The notes under the pieces are model-generated. The model had not been told where the DNA came from and made no database searches. It was given only the letters and a program-made list of their open reading frames with translations. This document shows positions 44,949-53,764 of a stretch of 64,000 nucleotides of DNA, in pieces (position 1 is the stretch's first letter; every line of letters begins with the position of its first letter). The DNA comes from DAOPYU01 sp942493245. Lineage in GTDB: Bacteria; Sumerlaeota; Sumerlaeia; UBA8349. Where the stretch lies: positions 558,001 to 622,000 of the forward strand of contig OW818685.1 of the NCBI GenBank assembly GCA_942493245.1, in the 5' to 3' direction. The translations under genes and the position numbers were made by a program.

Positions 44949-46001
44949 TCACTCACCATACGCTTTCATGGGCCTCTGTTCTCTTACTGCCGCCACAACC
45001 TCCAGAATGGCTTTGCTCACGGCGTCGGGGCGTTCGAGGGGAATGAGGTGCGTGCTGTCCACCGTGACGTGGAGGCTGTTGGCGCTCAGCGCCGCCAGTG
45101 CATTCTGATGTTCGAACCACTGGTCTTTCCAGCGCTGAAAGTCCTCGGGGGAAGTATTCTCCCACAGAGTTCCCCGGTCGCTCGCAGTCAGGACGATCAA
45201 TGGCGCCTGCGGAATCGGTTCCCCGGCCTTCATCCCGGCCGAGTCTTTCTGAAACGAAACCTCATCGTCGTAACGCGCTTTCATGTAAGACGTCCGCGAC
45301 CGCAACGCCAGGTCAATGGGTTGAAGTTCCGGGGGAAGCTCGGGATAGAGTTTGACATAGAGAAGACGGGGAAGACCCAGGGGCGCCCAATTTTTCATGA
45401 AAGCCAATTGATAGGGATAATTCAGGAACGGACGCCGCATGGACTCCGGCATGCTCTTCACATAATCTTCATGAACGGAATCCACCAGAACCAACCCGGC
45501 CACCTCGTCCGGGTACTGCTGGGCAAAGGCGCGAACCGTGAGTCCACCAAAGGAGTGACCCACCAGAATATACGGGCCGGGAATGCCCGCCTTCGTCAAC
45601 AGCGTGTGCAATTCCTGAGCGATGTTGCGGCTGGTCCGCGGCAGGGGACTGAGGTCGCTCCAGCCAAGTCCGGCTCGGTCGTAGGAACAGACACGCGCCA
45701 CTTTGGAGACATCGGATTGAACCAGATGCCAATACAAACAACTGTCCCCCATTCCGGCATCAAGAACCACCGTGGGCGCTCCCTCTCCCGTCTCGTTGAG
45801 GTGGAGTTTGTACCCGCCGATATCAATCAATTTTCCCGGCGGCGGAAATCGGCGCGCATCGTAAGCGCTGGAAAGCGCCTGGTAGAGGACGCCGGACAAA
45901 CCGACAAGCAAAACCAACCCCACCCCACCCAGGGCAAGACGCCAGGCCCAACGCCGCAAAATCTTAAGTCCTCCCTGTTTCGCCGTGCTCCCGGTCTCCA
46001 T
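44949..46001 (-). CDS. Membrane-anchored alpha/beta-hydrolase
   Basis: An N-terminal hydrophobic segment (about residues 17-42) anchors or exports a 350-residue alpha/beta-hydrolase. It has the oxyanion/early motif VVLDAGMGDS, the nucleophile elbow GHSFGG, an acid candidate in the ASDRG segment and the catalytic His in STHLIPLERPDAV. It resembles the YDRAGLGWS-type esterase/haloperoxidase-like group; the substrate is unknown. The ATG at 46001 is supported by ggggagg; an in-frame start at 46037 is unlikely. Confidence 0.88.
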   Translation of the reverse strand: METGSTAKQGGLKILRRWAWRLALGGVGLVLLVGLSGVLYQALSSAYDARRFPPPGKLIDIGGYKLHLNETGEGAPTVVLDAGMGDSCLYWHLVQSDVSKVARVCSYDRAGLGWSDLSPLPRTSRNIAQELHTLLTKAGIPGPYILVGHSFGGLTVRAFAQQYPDEVAGLVLVDSVHEDYVKSMPESMRRPFLNYPYQLAFMKNWAPLGLPRLLYVKLYPELPPELQPIDLALRSRTSYMKARYDDEVSFQKDSAGMKAGEPIPQAPLIVLTASDRGTLWENTSPEDFQRWKDQWFEHQNALAALSANSLHVTVDSTHLIPLERPDAVSKAILEVVAAVREQRPMKAYGE

Positions 46002-46103
46002 ACAGTCCTCCCCGTGTACTTGTAATGGGAAAATCACAATCGGCGGAAACCAACCCGAACAACAATAAATCAGGTATCCCCTGCAATCAAGAAATACCCT
46101 GCA

Positions 46104-46141
46104 AAAAGAACCCGGACAGAAATCCCTGTGCGGGTTCTTTT
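46104..46141 (-). terminator. Rho-independent terminator
   Basis: aaaagaacccg (46104-46114) and cgggttctttt (46131-46141) form an 11-bp perfect stem, with a T-run on the minus strand. It ends the transcript of the gene at 46204-46725. Confidence 0.85.
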
Positions 46142-46203
46142 CATCAGGAATTCTGATTCATCTTTCCCCTGCTTCCAACTTCAAGACAATACCCAATACG
46201 GTT

Positions 46204-46725
46204 TCAAGTACTTTTTCTGTCGTTCGGATCGGACAACAAGGTACGCAATCGTTTTCTGAAAGAATGCACACCCCAACCACCTGCGATCAGAAAAAGCCCC
46301 AATATCCCAAGAACGATTTTCTTTGAAATGGAAGAAGGGGGAATCTCGTAGTTGTAATATTTTTTGGGGTACTCATCAAATGATCGCTCGCTGGTATCGT
46401 TTCCAACAAGGCACAGGGGCACCACCAGGTAATCGCCATAGAGAATCCCTTCATTCAGGCGCTCTCAGGTACACCCCTCTTTTGCCGATTTAACATCCAT
46501 TTTGTAAAGCCATTTGATTTTCTTGCCGGTGGCTTCAAAGATTGTTTCGATCTGATCTTCAGTCAAGTCTATCTTGTCTTCCGACTTTTTCTGGTCTGGA
46601 GTCATCTCCAGGACCACCACGGCTCCAGCGTATCGATCCCCGTCAAACTGTAATCCATCCGCATACAAAGAACTAACGGTCAGAAGAAACCAGAAGAATG
46701 TCAGGGACCATTTCATGGTTTTCAT
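46204..46725 (-). pseudogene. Small secreted, C-terminally membrane-anchored protein interrupted by an in-frame TGA
   Basis: The first part (46465-46725) encodes 86 residues: a signal peptide (MKTMKWSLTFFWFLLTVSSL..) and a short domain with LTEDQIETIFEATGKKIKWLY, ending KEGCT-TGA. The same reading frame continues directly after the TGA as ERLNEGILYGDYLVVPLCLVG, then a membrane segment (IVLGILGLFLIAGGW) and a basic tail, stopping at 46204. A single TGA thus splits one likely 173-residue gene. A nonsense mutation is the simplest reading; readthrough or selenocysteine is possible but unsupported. No family is recognised. Confidence 0.65.
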
Positions 46726-46790
46726 CTTTTTCCCACTGCAAAACTTTGTGGCATCGAAAAACAGCCCTCGCCCCTGTTTCAGAAGAGAGA

Positions 46791-48065
46791 CTACAACCGC
46801 CAGTACGTCGCCGTGGGGAAATCGACTTTCGAGTAGAGGCCTTTGATGTCCACGACGATACCGCCGTCGCGCAGAAGGCTGCGAATCCATGCGGCGCCTT
46901 TCTGGGCGTATTCCTGGTGCTTGACGGCCAGGATGACAGCGTCCAGATTCTTCAATTCTTTCTCGTCGTGCAGCGTCACGCCGTAGTAACGCTTGGCCTC
47001 GGCCGGGTCCGCCGTGGGGTCGTGGACCAGCGCGTTGACCTTGTATTCACCCAGTTCCTTGAGGATGTCCACCACGCGCGTGTTGCGCAGATCGGGCACG
47101 TCCTCCTTGAAAGTCAAACCCAGCACGCCCACGCGCGCGCCGTGGGGGTTGATGCCCGCCTGCGCGAGGAGTTTGATGGTCTTTTCGGCCACGACCTTGC
47201 CCATGCCGTCGTTGATGCGGCGCCCGGCCAGAATCACCTGCGGGTGGTACCCCAGTTCGGAGGCCTTGTAGGTCAGGTAGTACGGGTCCACGCCGATACA
47301 GTGTCCCCCGACGAGACCCGGGCGAAAGTTCAGAAAATTCCACTTGGTTCCGGCGGCTTCGAGCACACTGAGCGTGTCGATCCCCATCCGGTCGAAAATC
47401 ATCGAGAGTTCGTTGATGAGGGCGATGTTCAGGTCGCGCTGCGTGTTCTCGATCACCTTGGCGGCCTCGGCGGTCTTGATCGTGGCGGCGCGATGGACTC
47501 CCGCCTTGACCACGAGTTCGTAAACCGCCGCGACGATGTCCAGAACCTCGGGCGTCTGGCCCGACACGATCTTGACGATGTTTTCGAGGGTGTGAACCTT
47601 GTCGCCGGGATTGATGCGCTCGGGCGAATAACCCAGAAAGAAATCCTCGCCGCAGCGCAGACCCGAAGTTTCTTCGAGGATCGGCGCGCAGAAATCCTCG
47701 GTCACGCCGGGGTAAACGGTGGACTCGAACACGACGATGTCCCCTTTTTTCAGGTGGGGACCGACGGCGCGGCTTGCCTTGTCGAGCGGGGAAAGGTCGG
47801 GCAGGTTCGCCTGATCGATCGGCGTCGGAACGGCGATGATGAAGAAATCGGCTTGTTTCAGGATCGCGGGATCAGACGAATAGGCAACGTCGGACTGGCG
47901 CAGGTCTTCCGGCTCGACTTCGTTGGTGCGGTCCTCGTGGCGTTGCAGTTCGGCCACCCGCGCCTCTTTCACGTCAAAGCCGATCACGTGCGCCTGCTTG
48001 CCAAAAGCGACCGCCAATGGCAATCCCACATACCCCAAGCCGACCACCGCGATTTTCCGTTCCAT
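46791..48065 (-). CDS. UDP-sugar (UDP-HexNAc-type) 6-dehydrogenase
   Basis: This NAD-dependent four-electron oxidase makes a UDP-uronic acid for surface polysaccharide. The Rossmann motif VVGLGYVGLPLA, the catalytic Cys in GGHCIGVDPYYL and the central KVIENTQRDLNIALINELS are intact. The last favours the UDP-HexNAc (WbpO/TviB) branch over UDP-glucose dehydrogenase. At 424 residues it is full length. No other capsule or O-antigen gene is adjacent, which is unusual for this family. Confidence 0.93.
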   Translation of the reverse strand: MERKIAVVGLGYVGLPLAVAFGKQAHVIGFDVKEARVAELQRHEDRTNEVEPEDLRQSDVAYSSDPAILKQADFFIIAVPTPIDQANLPDLSPLDKASRAVGPHLKKGDIVVFESTVYPGVTEDFCAPILEETSGLRCGEDFFLGYSPERINPGDKVHTLENIVKIVSGQTPEVLDIVAAVYELVVKAGVHRAATIKTAEAAKVIENTQRDLNIALINELSMIFDRMGIDTLSVLEAAGTKWNFLNFRPGLVGGHCIGVDPYYLTYKASELGYHPQVILAGRRINDGMGKVVAEKTIKLLAQAGINPHGARVGVLGLTFKEDVPDLRNTRVVDILKELGEYKVNALVHDPTADPAEAKRYYGVTLHDEKELKNLDAVILAVKHQEYAQKGAAWIRSLLRDGGIVVDIKGLYSKVDFPTATYWRL

Positions 48066-48641
48066 CGTCTCACTCCCTTTTCAAGCCCGGAACCCGTACC
48101 GGAATAATCTGGATAGATCAAAGACCCTTGACTCTGGAGAACTTCGACCGAACAAACCATACCGCAACCGGACGTGGCAGGCAAGTCAGAAGTCGGTTCC
48201 CACACAAGTAACACACAGAAAATGAGATTTTTGAGCCAGAGTGATTTGAATCGCAATCCAAGCAAAAAAACACGGGAACGGGCGGATCTCATTGCTTCTT
48301 TCCCCCTTTGCGTTCTTTCTTTCTGGTCAGGTACGCCTCCCCGCCACCCGCCCGTTTTCATTTGTCCGAGAAAAATTTTCATTTTTTTGCCAAGAAATGG
48401 CTTCCCAGGCGGTCTAATCTCCGGGAGGCCTCCTGAGATGAGCGTCCGTGCCGAGTCCCTTTTCTTCGGGGTGAGCGAACCCGGGGTGGGTGAAGAAACA
48501 CCCCGGCAACCCGAAATACTCGTTGACAAAAGACAAGTTACGGCCTGTAAAGTAGAGTCCCGACCGGATCGAGTCCCGGCGCCGGACCCGTCCTCTGCGC
48601 CCACAGCCGACCGGGAATTCTCGTGGCCCGTAGAAGTGAAC
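48066..48641. other. Divergent control region of the dehydrogenase and the ECF sigma factor gene
   Basis: The sigma-factor frame stays open through much of this region, but codon content is poor. The palindrome gggaggcctcc lies at 48423-48433. A promoter-like TTGACA-N17-TGTAAA is annotated separately. No other gene is seen. Confidence 0.5.
48523..48551 (+). promoter_or_regulatory. Putative sigma-70 promoter of the ECF sigma factor operon
   Basis: A perfect TTGACA (48523-48528), 17 bases, then TGTAAA (48546-48551). Its position favours the sigma-factor start at 48642 over the ATG at 48438. Confidence 0.55.
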
Positions 48642-49214
48642 ATGGACGCTGTCACCCCGGAAGAAAAGTGCATCGTGGCCGCCCAGCAGGGCGATCTGGA
48701 CGCGTTTGAAACGCTGGCGCGCCTGCACCAGCCCAATGTATTCGCCACCGCTTGGCGTTTGCTGGGAAACGAAGCCGAGGCCGACGACGTGGCGCAGGAG
48801 GTCTGGCTGCGTGTTTTCCGGGCCTTGCCCCAATTCCGTCTGGCGTCCCGATTTTCCACATGGCTCTACCGCATTGTGGTGAACCAGAGTCTGGTCGCTT
48901 TGAAAAGACGGCAACGGCGGCCGGGAGCGCGGCCCAGCGACGTGGCCCTCGACGACGAGGAACAGGGTTTCGCCCTGCCCGATCCCAAGCCGGGACCGCG
49001 ACGCATCCTCGAGGGAAAAGAGACCCTGCGCGCCTTTCGGCTGGCGATGGAAACTCTGCCCCTGCGCCAGCGCCTCGTCGTCACGCTCGTTTTGTTCCAG
49101 GGACTCTCACACCGCGAGGCGGGCGAAGTGCTCGGCATCGCCGAGAAAACCGTCTCGTGGCACCTGTTCAAGGCGCGTCAACAACTGATGGATGAACTCA
49201 AGGAATATCGGTAA
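48642..49214 (+). CDS. ECF-type RNA polymerase sigma factor
   Basis: Region 2 (ALARLHQPNVFATAWRLLGNEAEADDVAQEVWLRVFRAL) and region 4 (LPLRQRLVVTLVLFQGLSHREAGEVLGIAEKTVSWHLFKARQQL) are complete, joined by a charged linker. From ATG 48642 the protein is 190 residues, the usual ECF size. Upstream in-frame starts (48438, 48174) would add a long tail without family support. The next gene, 20 bases on, encodes a single-membrane-span protein that is a natural anti-sigma candidate. Confidence 0.92.
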   Translation: MDAVTPEEKCIVAAQQGDLDAFETLARLHQPNVFATAWRLLGNEAEADDVAQEVWLRVFRALPQFRLASRFSTWLYRIVVNQSLVALKRRQRRPGARPSDVALDDEEQGFALPDPKPGPRRILEGKETLRAFRLAMETLPLRQRLVVTLVLFQGLSHREAGEVLGIAEKTVSWHLFKARQQLMDELKEYR

Positions 49215-49234
49215 TAGAGAAGGAGGGAAGGGCC

Positions 49235-49708
49235 ATGCGATTCCGAAATATCCGCCCCCATCGGGAAGAACTGGAGACGCCCCCGTCCGTCTCCCACGCC
49301 TCCCAGCAGGAGGAACCGTTGGAACTTCTGGACCTGGGCGAGGTGACAGGAACCCATAAAACACCCGCGCGCGCAACGTTGCCCCTTGAGTGGGAACCCC
49401 TGCGCGCCTTCATCGAAGAGGAAAAAACGGCTCAACCCCGGCAGGATCACGCGGCGTTTGTCAAGCGGCTCATGCCCCGCATCGAACAGGAACAGATCTC
49501 GCAGCAGGTGATTCGGAACTACCGGCGCCAGACCTTCTGGAGCCGCTGGACCCTGCGCGCCACGGCCGCCGCCGCCATCGTCGGCCTGTTTCTCGTGACG
49601 TATGGTCAGCATCGCGACCTCCTGAGCCTGCGCAAGGAAGTGCGCGACCTGCGTGCGAAAGTCACCACCCTCGAAACCCGGGTCGAACTCCAGCAGGCGG
49701 GGTTGTAA
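49235..49708 (+). CDS. Single-span membrane protein downstream of the ECF sigma factor, possible anti-sigma
   Basis: The 157-residue protein has a charged cytoplasmic-side N-terminal part (about residues 1-105), one membrane segment (about 107-122, TAAAAIVGLFLVTYG) and a C-terminal coiled coil (LLSLRKEVRDLRAKVTTLETRVEL). Topology and position fit an anti-sigma factor, but the zinc-binding HxxxCxxC motif is absent. The ribosome-binding site gaaggaggg is strong. I do not recognise a named family. Confidence 0.75.
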   Translation: MRFRNIRPHREELETPPSVSHASQQEEPLELLDLGEVTGTHKTPARATLPLEWEPLRAFIEEEKTAQPRQDHAAFVKRLMPRIEQEQISQQVIRNYRRQTFWSRWTLRATAAAAIVGLFLVTYGQHRDLLSLRKEVRDLRAKVTTLETRVELQQAGL

Positions 49709-49816
49709 TAAAACCACCTCCCCGATTCTGCGCCTGAATTCCGAAGAAAATCCCCGCGCAACGAACCTGCGGGAGAAATCAGGTAAAGGCCATCATCACC
49801 ATAAAATGATCCCCCC

Positions 49817-49843
49817 GTAGGGGCGGACCTGCGTCTCCGCCCC
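49817..49843. repeat. Palindromic repeat (ggggcggacctgcgtctccgcccc type)
   Basis: The arms ggggcgga and tccgcccc form a hairpin in the gap before the ATPase gene. It is a distant relative of the gggcgggttt palindromes at 10120-10190. Confidence 0.6.
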
Positions 49844-49910
49844 AGGACTTGGTTCCGCCCCCATCAAACCAACCCTGCGGAAAATCTCGACAAGAACGGC
49901 ATCCTCCCTC

Positions 49911-51149
49911 ATGGAACACCCCTCCCCCATCCCCCCCGCCGGCGAAGCGCTGGTGCGCCAAATTCAGCCTTTAATAGACACCCTCCCGCGCGACGACAAC
50001 CGCGCCGTGGCCGCAGTGGACCTGCTCCTGCGCGAGGCGCTCGCCCGCCGCGCCAGCGACCTGCACCTCGAATGCAAACGCGATGCCATGCTCGTTAAAA
50101 TGCGCCTCGACGGACGCCTCTACGTGGCGGCGCGCCTCGGGCTGGACTGGCGAGACGCGCTCCTGACCCGCCTGAAAGTCATGGCCCGACTCGTCATCTA
50201 CCGCACGCGCACCCCGCAGGATGGCCGGCTCGAAATCGAGTGGGAAGGCCGACCGGTTCCCTGCCGTGTCTCGACCCTCCCCACCTTGCATGGAGAAAAA
50301 GTCGTGGTCCGCCTGGCCGAATCCCGCCAGGCCGAAATGGACCTGCACGACCTCGGAATGGACGAAGACCTGCAAGACCGCGTGGGGCGTCTGCTCGACG
50401 CCTCGCAGGGCGCGCTCCTGCTCACCGGCCCCGCGTCGAGCGGCAAGACCACCACCATCTACGCCATGCTGCGCGCGCTCCACCAGCGCCGGGGCGAGTC
50501 CGCCAACATCGTCACCCTCGAGGACCCCATCGAGGCCGATCTGGGCGTGGTCAGCCAGACCCAGGTGGAGGCCGAACAGGGCCTGACCTTCGAGAGCGGT
50601 CTGCGCAGCCTCCTGCGTCAGGACCCCGAGGTCATCATGATCGGCGAAATCCGCGACGCGGCGACCGCCCAGATCGCGATTCAGGCCGCGCTGACGGGCC
50701 ACCTGCTCATCAGCACGGTCCACAGCGGGCGGGCGCCCGGCGTGTTTGTGCGCCTGCTCCACATGGGGGTCGAGCCGTTCCTGGCCGCCTCGGCCATCCG
50801 GGCGGTAATGGCACAACGTCTGGTCCGCCGACTTTGTCCCGACTGTCGCCAGCCGCGTTCGAGCCGCGAACAGGGACCGTTGCCCTCCCCATTCGCCTCG
50901 ATCGAAACCTGGTGGGAACCCCAGGGGTGTCCCCGATGCGCGTCCATCGGCCTGCAGAGCCGGATCGCTCTTTTTGAAACGCTCGAAGTGAACGACTCGT
51001 TGCGCGAACTGATCCTCGAACGCGCCCCCGAGATCCGTTTCCGCGAACGGCTCGACGCACAAGGGTGGGAAGGCCTGACTCGCGACGCCAAAGCCAAAAT
51101 CGCCCAGGGCCTCACCTCTCCCCAGGAGGCGTTGCTCTGTCTCGCTTGA
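49911..51149 (+). CDS. Orphan GspE/PilB-type secretion or pilus ATPase
   Basis: This hexameric ATPase family powers type II secretion or type IV pili. Present are the ASDLHLE box (residues about 44-52), Walker A GPASSGKTT (about 173-181), the Asp box, Walker B IMIGEIRD, the His box LLISTVHSG and the zinc-type CPDC...CPRC pair. At 412 residues it is shorter than typical GspE because the N-terminal N1 domain is missing, closer to the PilB core or PilT size. No pilin, inner-membrane platform or secretin gene is adjacent, so its partners lie elsewhere. A clear terminator follows. Confidence 0.92.
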   Translation: MEHPSPIPPAGEALVRQIQPLIDTLPRDDNRAVAAVDLLLREALARRASDLHLECKRDAMLVKMRLDGRLYVAARLGLDWRDALLTRLKVMARLVIYRTRTPQDGRLEIEWEGRPVPCRVSTLPTLHGEKVVVRLAESRQAEMDLHDLGMDEDLQDRVGRLLDASQGALLLTGPASSGKTTTIYAMLRALHQRRGESANIVTLEDPIEADLGVVSQTQVEAEQGLTFESGLRSLLRQDPEVIMIGEIRDAATAQIAIQAALTGHLLISTVHSGRAPGVFVRLLHMGVEPFLAASAIRAVMAQRLVRRLCPDCRQPRSSREQGPLPSPFASIETWWEPQGCPRCASIGLQSRIALFETLEVNDSLRELILERAPEIRFRERLDAQGWEGLTRDAKAKIAQGLTSPQEALLCLA

Positions 51150-51260
51150 AGAATAGACAAGGATTGACAAGAGGAAGACGTGAAAACGGTACAGGACAAT
51201 TCGCTTTCGGCTCCCGAAAGGGTTCCTGACGTTGCATTTGATTCGGGTCTCAGGTAAAAG

Positions 51261-51299
51261 AAAGACCGTGAGGGAGCCTGCCGCCCCACGGTCTTTCTC
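51261..51299 (+). terminator. Terminator-like hairpin between the ATPase and DUF4177 genes
   Basis: aaagaccgtg (51261-51270) and cacggtcttt (51287-51296) form a perfect 10-bp stem, followed by ctcgtttc. Confidence 0.75.
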
Positions 51300-51344
51300 G
51301 TTTCAGACACTCTTGTCACCCCCGAAATTGGAGGTCTTCCAACC

Positions 51345-51557
51345 ATGCAATGGGAATACAAAACGCTCAAACTCGAAACAACCGGCTTTGTCGGGGGCAT
51401 CCTCGACGAAAAGAAACTGGAGGCGATGATGAACCAGTTGGGCGCCGAGGGGTGGGAACTCGTGGCGGCTTTCGACACCAACATGTCACAGGGCGCCACC
51501 CGCTACGCCGTCACCCTCTTCAAGCGCCCCCGGGCGACAGGGGCTATTGAATCGTGA
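51345..51557 (+). CDS. DUF4177 small protein
   Basis: The 70-residue protein has the DUF4177 pattern: MQWEYKTLKLE at the start, LDEKKLEAMMNQLGAEGWELVAAF in the middle and a final strand AVTLFKRP. Such proteins are small, soluble alpha/beta folds of unknown role, common in bacteria. A ribosome-binding site (ggaggt, 12 bases upstream) is present. It stands alone between a terminator and a membrane-protein gene. Confidence 0.9.
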   Translation: MQWEYKTLKLETTGFVGGILDEKKLEAMMNQLGAEGWELVAAFDTNMSQGATRYAVTLFKRPRATGAIES

Positions 51558-51626
51558 GGATTTCCTGTCCGTTGGGGATATGGGAAAATGGTCAAGGCTC
51601 TTCAAACTCGAACCGAGGATAATCGA

Positions 51627-52121
51627 ATGCAACCCTTGAGACGCGCAAAGTGGATGTTGGGTCTGGTGGCCGTCGGATTATTCCTTTCCGGGGTGACCGT
51701 CTGGCCGGCGGCGTGGGAATTGCGGACCGCCATGCGGCTGGTGTGGGGGGACCGCGAAGCGACGGGCGTTCTGCATGCGTTCCTTCTTCAGGTGCTTCAG
51801 GCCATTGATTCCATCAGCGCAAACTACCCTTTCATGTTCTATGGTTACGACTGGCTGGCTTTCGCGCACGTGGTGCTGGCCATTCTCTTCGCCGGAGCGA
51901 TCCGCGATCCGGTCCGCAATATCTGGATTGTCCAGTGCGGACTGATCATGTGCGCGCTGGTGCCGGTTCTGGCAGGCATCTGCATCCCGCTGCGCGGCAT
52001 CCCTCTTTTCTGGTTCTGGTTCGATTTCGCGTTTGCGCCCGGCGCAGCTCTGCCCCTCTGGATCGCGCTGCGCGACATCCGGCGGGCGGAGAAAAGCGCG
52101 CTGGAAGAAAAGAAAGTCTGA
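51627..52121 (+). CDS. Predicted membrane protein, unknown family
   Basis: The ATG at 51627 has gagga 7 bases upstream; the ATG at 51588 is an alternative. The 164-residue product has four hydrophobic segments. It contains FYGYDWLAFAHVVLAILFAG, DPVRNIWIVQCGLIMCALVPV and RGIPLFWFWFDFAFAPGAALPL. The pattern recurs in uncharacterised inner-membrane proteins. No function can be assigned. The following GH28-like gene starts 60 bases later in the same direction. Confidence 0.75.
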   Translation: MQPLRRAKWMLGLVAVGLFLSGVTVWPAAWELRTAMRLVWGDREATGVLHAFLLQVLQAIDSISANYPFMFYGYDWLAFAHVVLAILFAGAIRDPVRNIWIVQCGLIMCALVPVLAGICIPLRGIPLFWFWFDFAFAPGAALPLWIALRDIRRAEKSALEEKKV

Positions 52122-52180
52122 TTATTTCCTCGTCGTTCTTTCGGAAAGTCACGATTCTACAGGAAAGGATAACCCAGATA

Positions 52181-53665
52181 ATGGCCGTCCCTGATTTTTT
52201 CGAAGGTTCTTCTCTGAAGACAACTTTGAAGAGAAGGTTTCCGAGAAAGAGAGGGGTTCTGGCGACACTCGTGATTGTCGCACTGCTTCTTTCTGGGGCT
52301 GTCTCCCGGGCAGAGGGAACTGCTTCGGGCGTTTTCAACGTCCGCGAGTTTGGCGCGAAGGGGGATGGCCGCGCGCTCGACACCGACGCGATCGAGAAGG
52401 CCATTGCGGCGTGCGCGGAGGCCGGGGGCGGCCAGGTGCTGCTCCCACCCGGACAGTATCTGTCGGGAACCGTGCGTCTGAAAAGCAACATGACGCTGAA
52501 ACTGGAGGCGGGCGCCCGTCTGGCCGGATCGCCCGATCTGGCGCAGTACCGGCATCCCGAGCGTCCGAAACAGATGCCCGAGTCGGTTCGCTGGAACGGC
52601 CCGTGGAACCGCGCGCTGCTCCTTCTGGAGAATGTCGAGAACGTCACGATTGCGGGCGAGGGCGTGGTGGATGGTCGCAAGGTACACGACCCGCAGGGGG
52701 AAGAGAAAATGCGCGGTCCGCACGCGATCGTGATGGCCGGATGCCGGGGGGTGACCCTGCGCGATATCGAAATTCTGGACGCAGCCAACTACGGTGTCAT
52801 GCTGTGGCATTGCGAGAGGATTTCCATCCGGGGCCTCGAAATTGCGGGAGGATGGGACGGAGTCCACTTCCGCGAGGCTCGCGACGTTTCGATTGTGGAC
52901 TGCCGCTTCTTCACCGGCGACGACTGCATCGCCGGGCGCGACTGGCACGACGTGCTCATAAGCGGTTGCGTGGTCAATTCCTCGTGCAATGGTATCCGTT
53001 TGATCGGCCCGGCGGAAAACCTGATCATCCACGACTGCCTGTTCTACGGTCCGGGCAAACAGCCCCACCGCACGTCGAACCGGTACAACATGCTGGCGGC
53101 CATCAATCTGCAACCGGGCGCGTGGGAGAAAACGGAAGGACGGCTTGACAACATTCTGATCTCAGACATCACCGTCCAAAATACCCAGACGCCGCTGCAC
53201 GTGTGCCTGCGTCCGGGCAACGCGGGCGGGCGTATCGAGGTGAACCGTCTGACCGCCACGGGTACGTATGGCTGCGCGGTTTCGGTGGAAAGCTGGGACG
53301 CAAAACCCCTTGAGAACGTCGTGTTGCGCGGTCTGAACATCGAGTTTGCAGGGGGCGGAGAACGCCCGGTCAAACCCGAACCTGTGAACCAGCCCTCGCT
53401 CGACGCCCGCACACTGCCCGTCTGGGCTTTCTACGGACGCAACATCCGGAACCTCAACCTGACCGATGTCCGGTTCTCGACGCAGAAGCCCGATCTCCGC
53501 TCGGTCGGTCTTTTCGAGGGGGTGGACCGGTTGACGCTGGACGCAATTCGATACCCGGAGGTGGAGGGGGTGCCGGAGCCTTTGTTACTGGAGAAAGTCG
53601 GCCGTTTCCAGGTAACCGATCCTAACCCGTCAAATCTGCCCTCGAAGGAAGCGGGCGGGATGTGA
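52181..53665 (+). CDS. Secreted GH28-like (polygalacturonase-fold) protein
   Basis: A signal anchor (about residues 24-45) precedes a right-handed beta-helix. The pectate-lyase-superfamily opening is NVREFGAKGDGRALDTDAIEKAI. GH28 active-site loops are partly kept: WDGVHF (in place of NTDG), then the double-Asp loop GDDCIAG. The normal third loop with GHG is replaced by SSCNGIRLIG, and the RIK motif is not evident. The activity may thus differ from polygalacturonase. At 494 residues the length is normal. The ATG at 52181 has aggaaagga upstream. Confidence 0.85.
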   Translation: MAVPDFFEGSSLKTTLKRRFPRKRGVLATLVIVALLLSGAVSRAEGTASGVFNVREFGAKGDGRALDTDAIEKAIAACAEAGGGQVLLPPGQYLSGTVRLKSNMTLKLEAGARLAGSPDLAQYRHPERPKQMPESVRWNGPWNRALLLLENVENVTIAGEGVVDGRKVHDPQGEEKMRGPHAIVMAGCRGVTLRDIEILDAANYGVMLWHCERISIRGLEIAGGWDGVHFREARDVSIVDCRFFTGDDCIAGRDWHDVLISGCVVNSSCNGIRLIGPAENLIIHDCLFYGPGKQPHRTSNRYNMLAAINLQPGAWEKTEGRLDNILISDITVQNTQTPLHVCLRPGNAGGRIEVNRLTATGTYGCAVSVESWDAKPLENVVLRGLNIEFAGGGERPVKPEPVNQPSLDARTLPVWAFYGRNIRNLNLTDVRFSTQKPDLRSVGLFEGVDRLTLDAIRYPEVEGVPEPLLLEKVGRFQVTDPNPSNLPSKEAGGM

Positions 53666-53764
53666 TATTTGTAATATGGGATAATTTCGCGTCATCTGGA
53701 GTGTGGGGGATTGGGGCGGATCCTCGATAGTGTCTTGAAGGTACCTTCAAAAAGGAGAAAATCT

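Noticed and set aside
48174..48641. 156-residue N-terminal extension of the ECF sigma factor
   Set aside because: The region lacks coding character, contains a promoter-like sequence, and ECF proteins normally begin where the ATG at 48642 stands.
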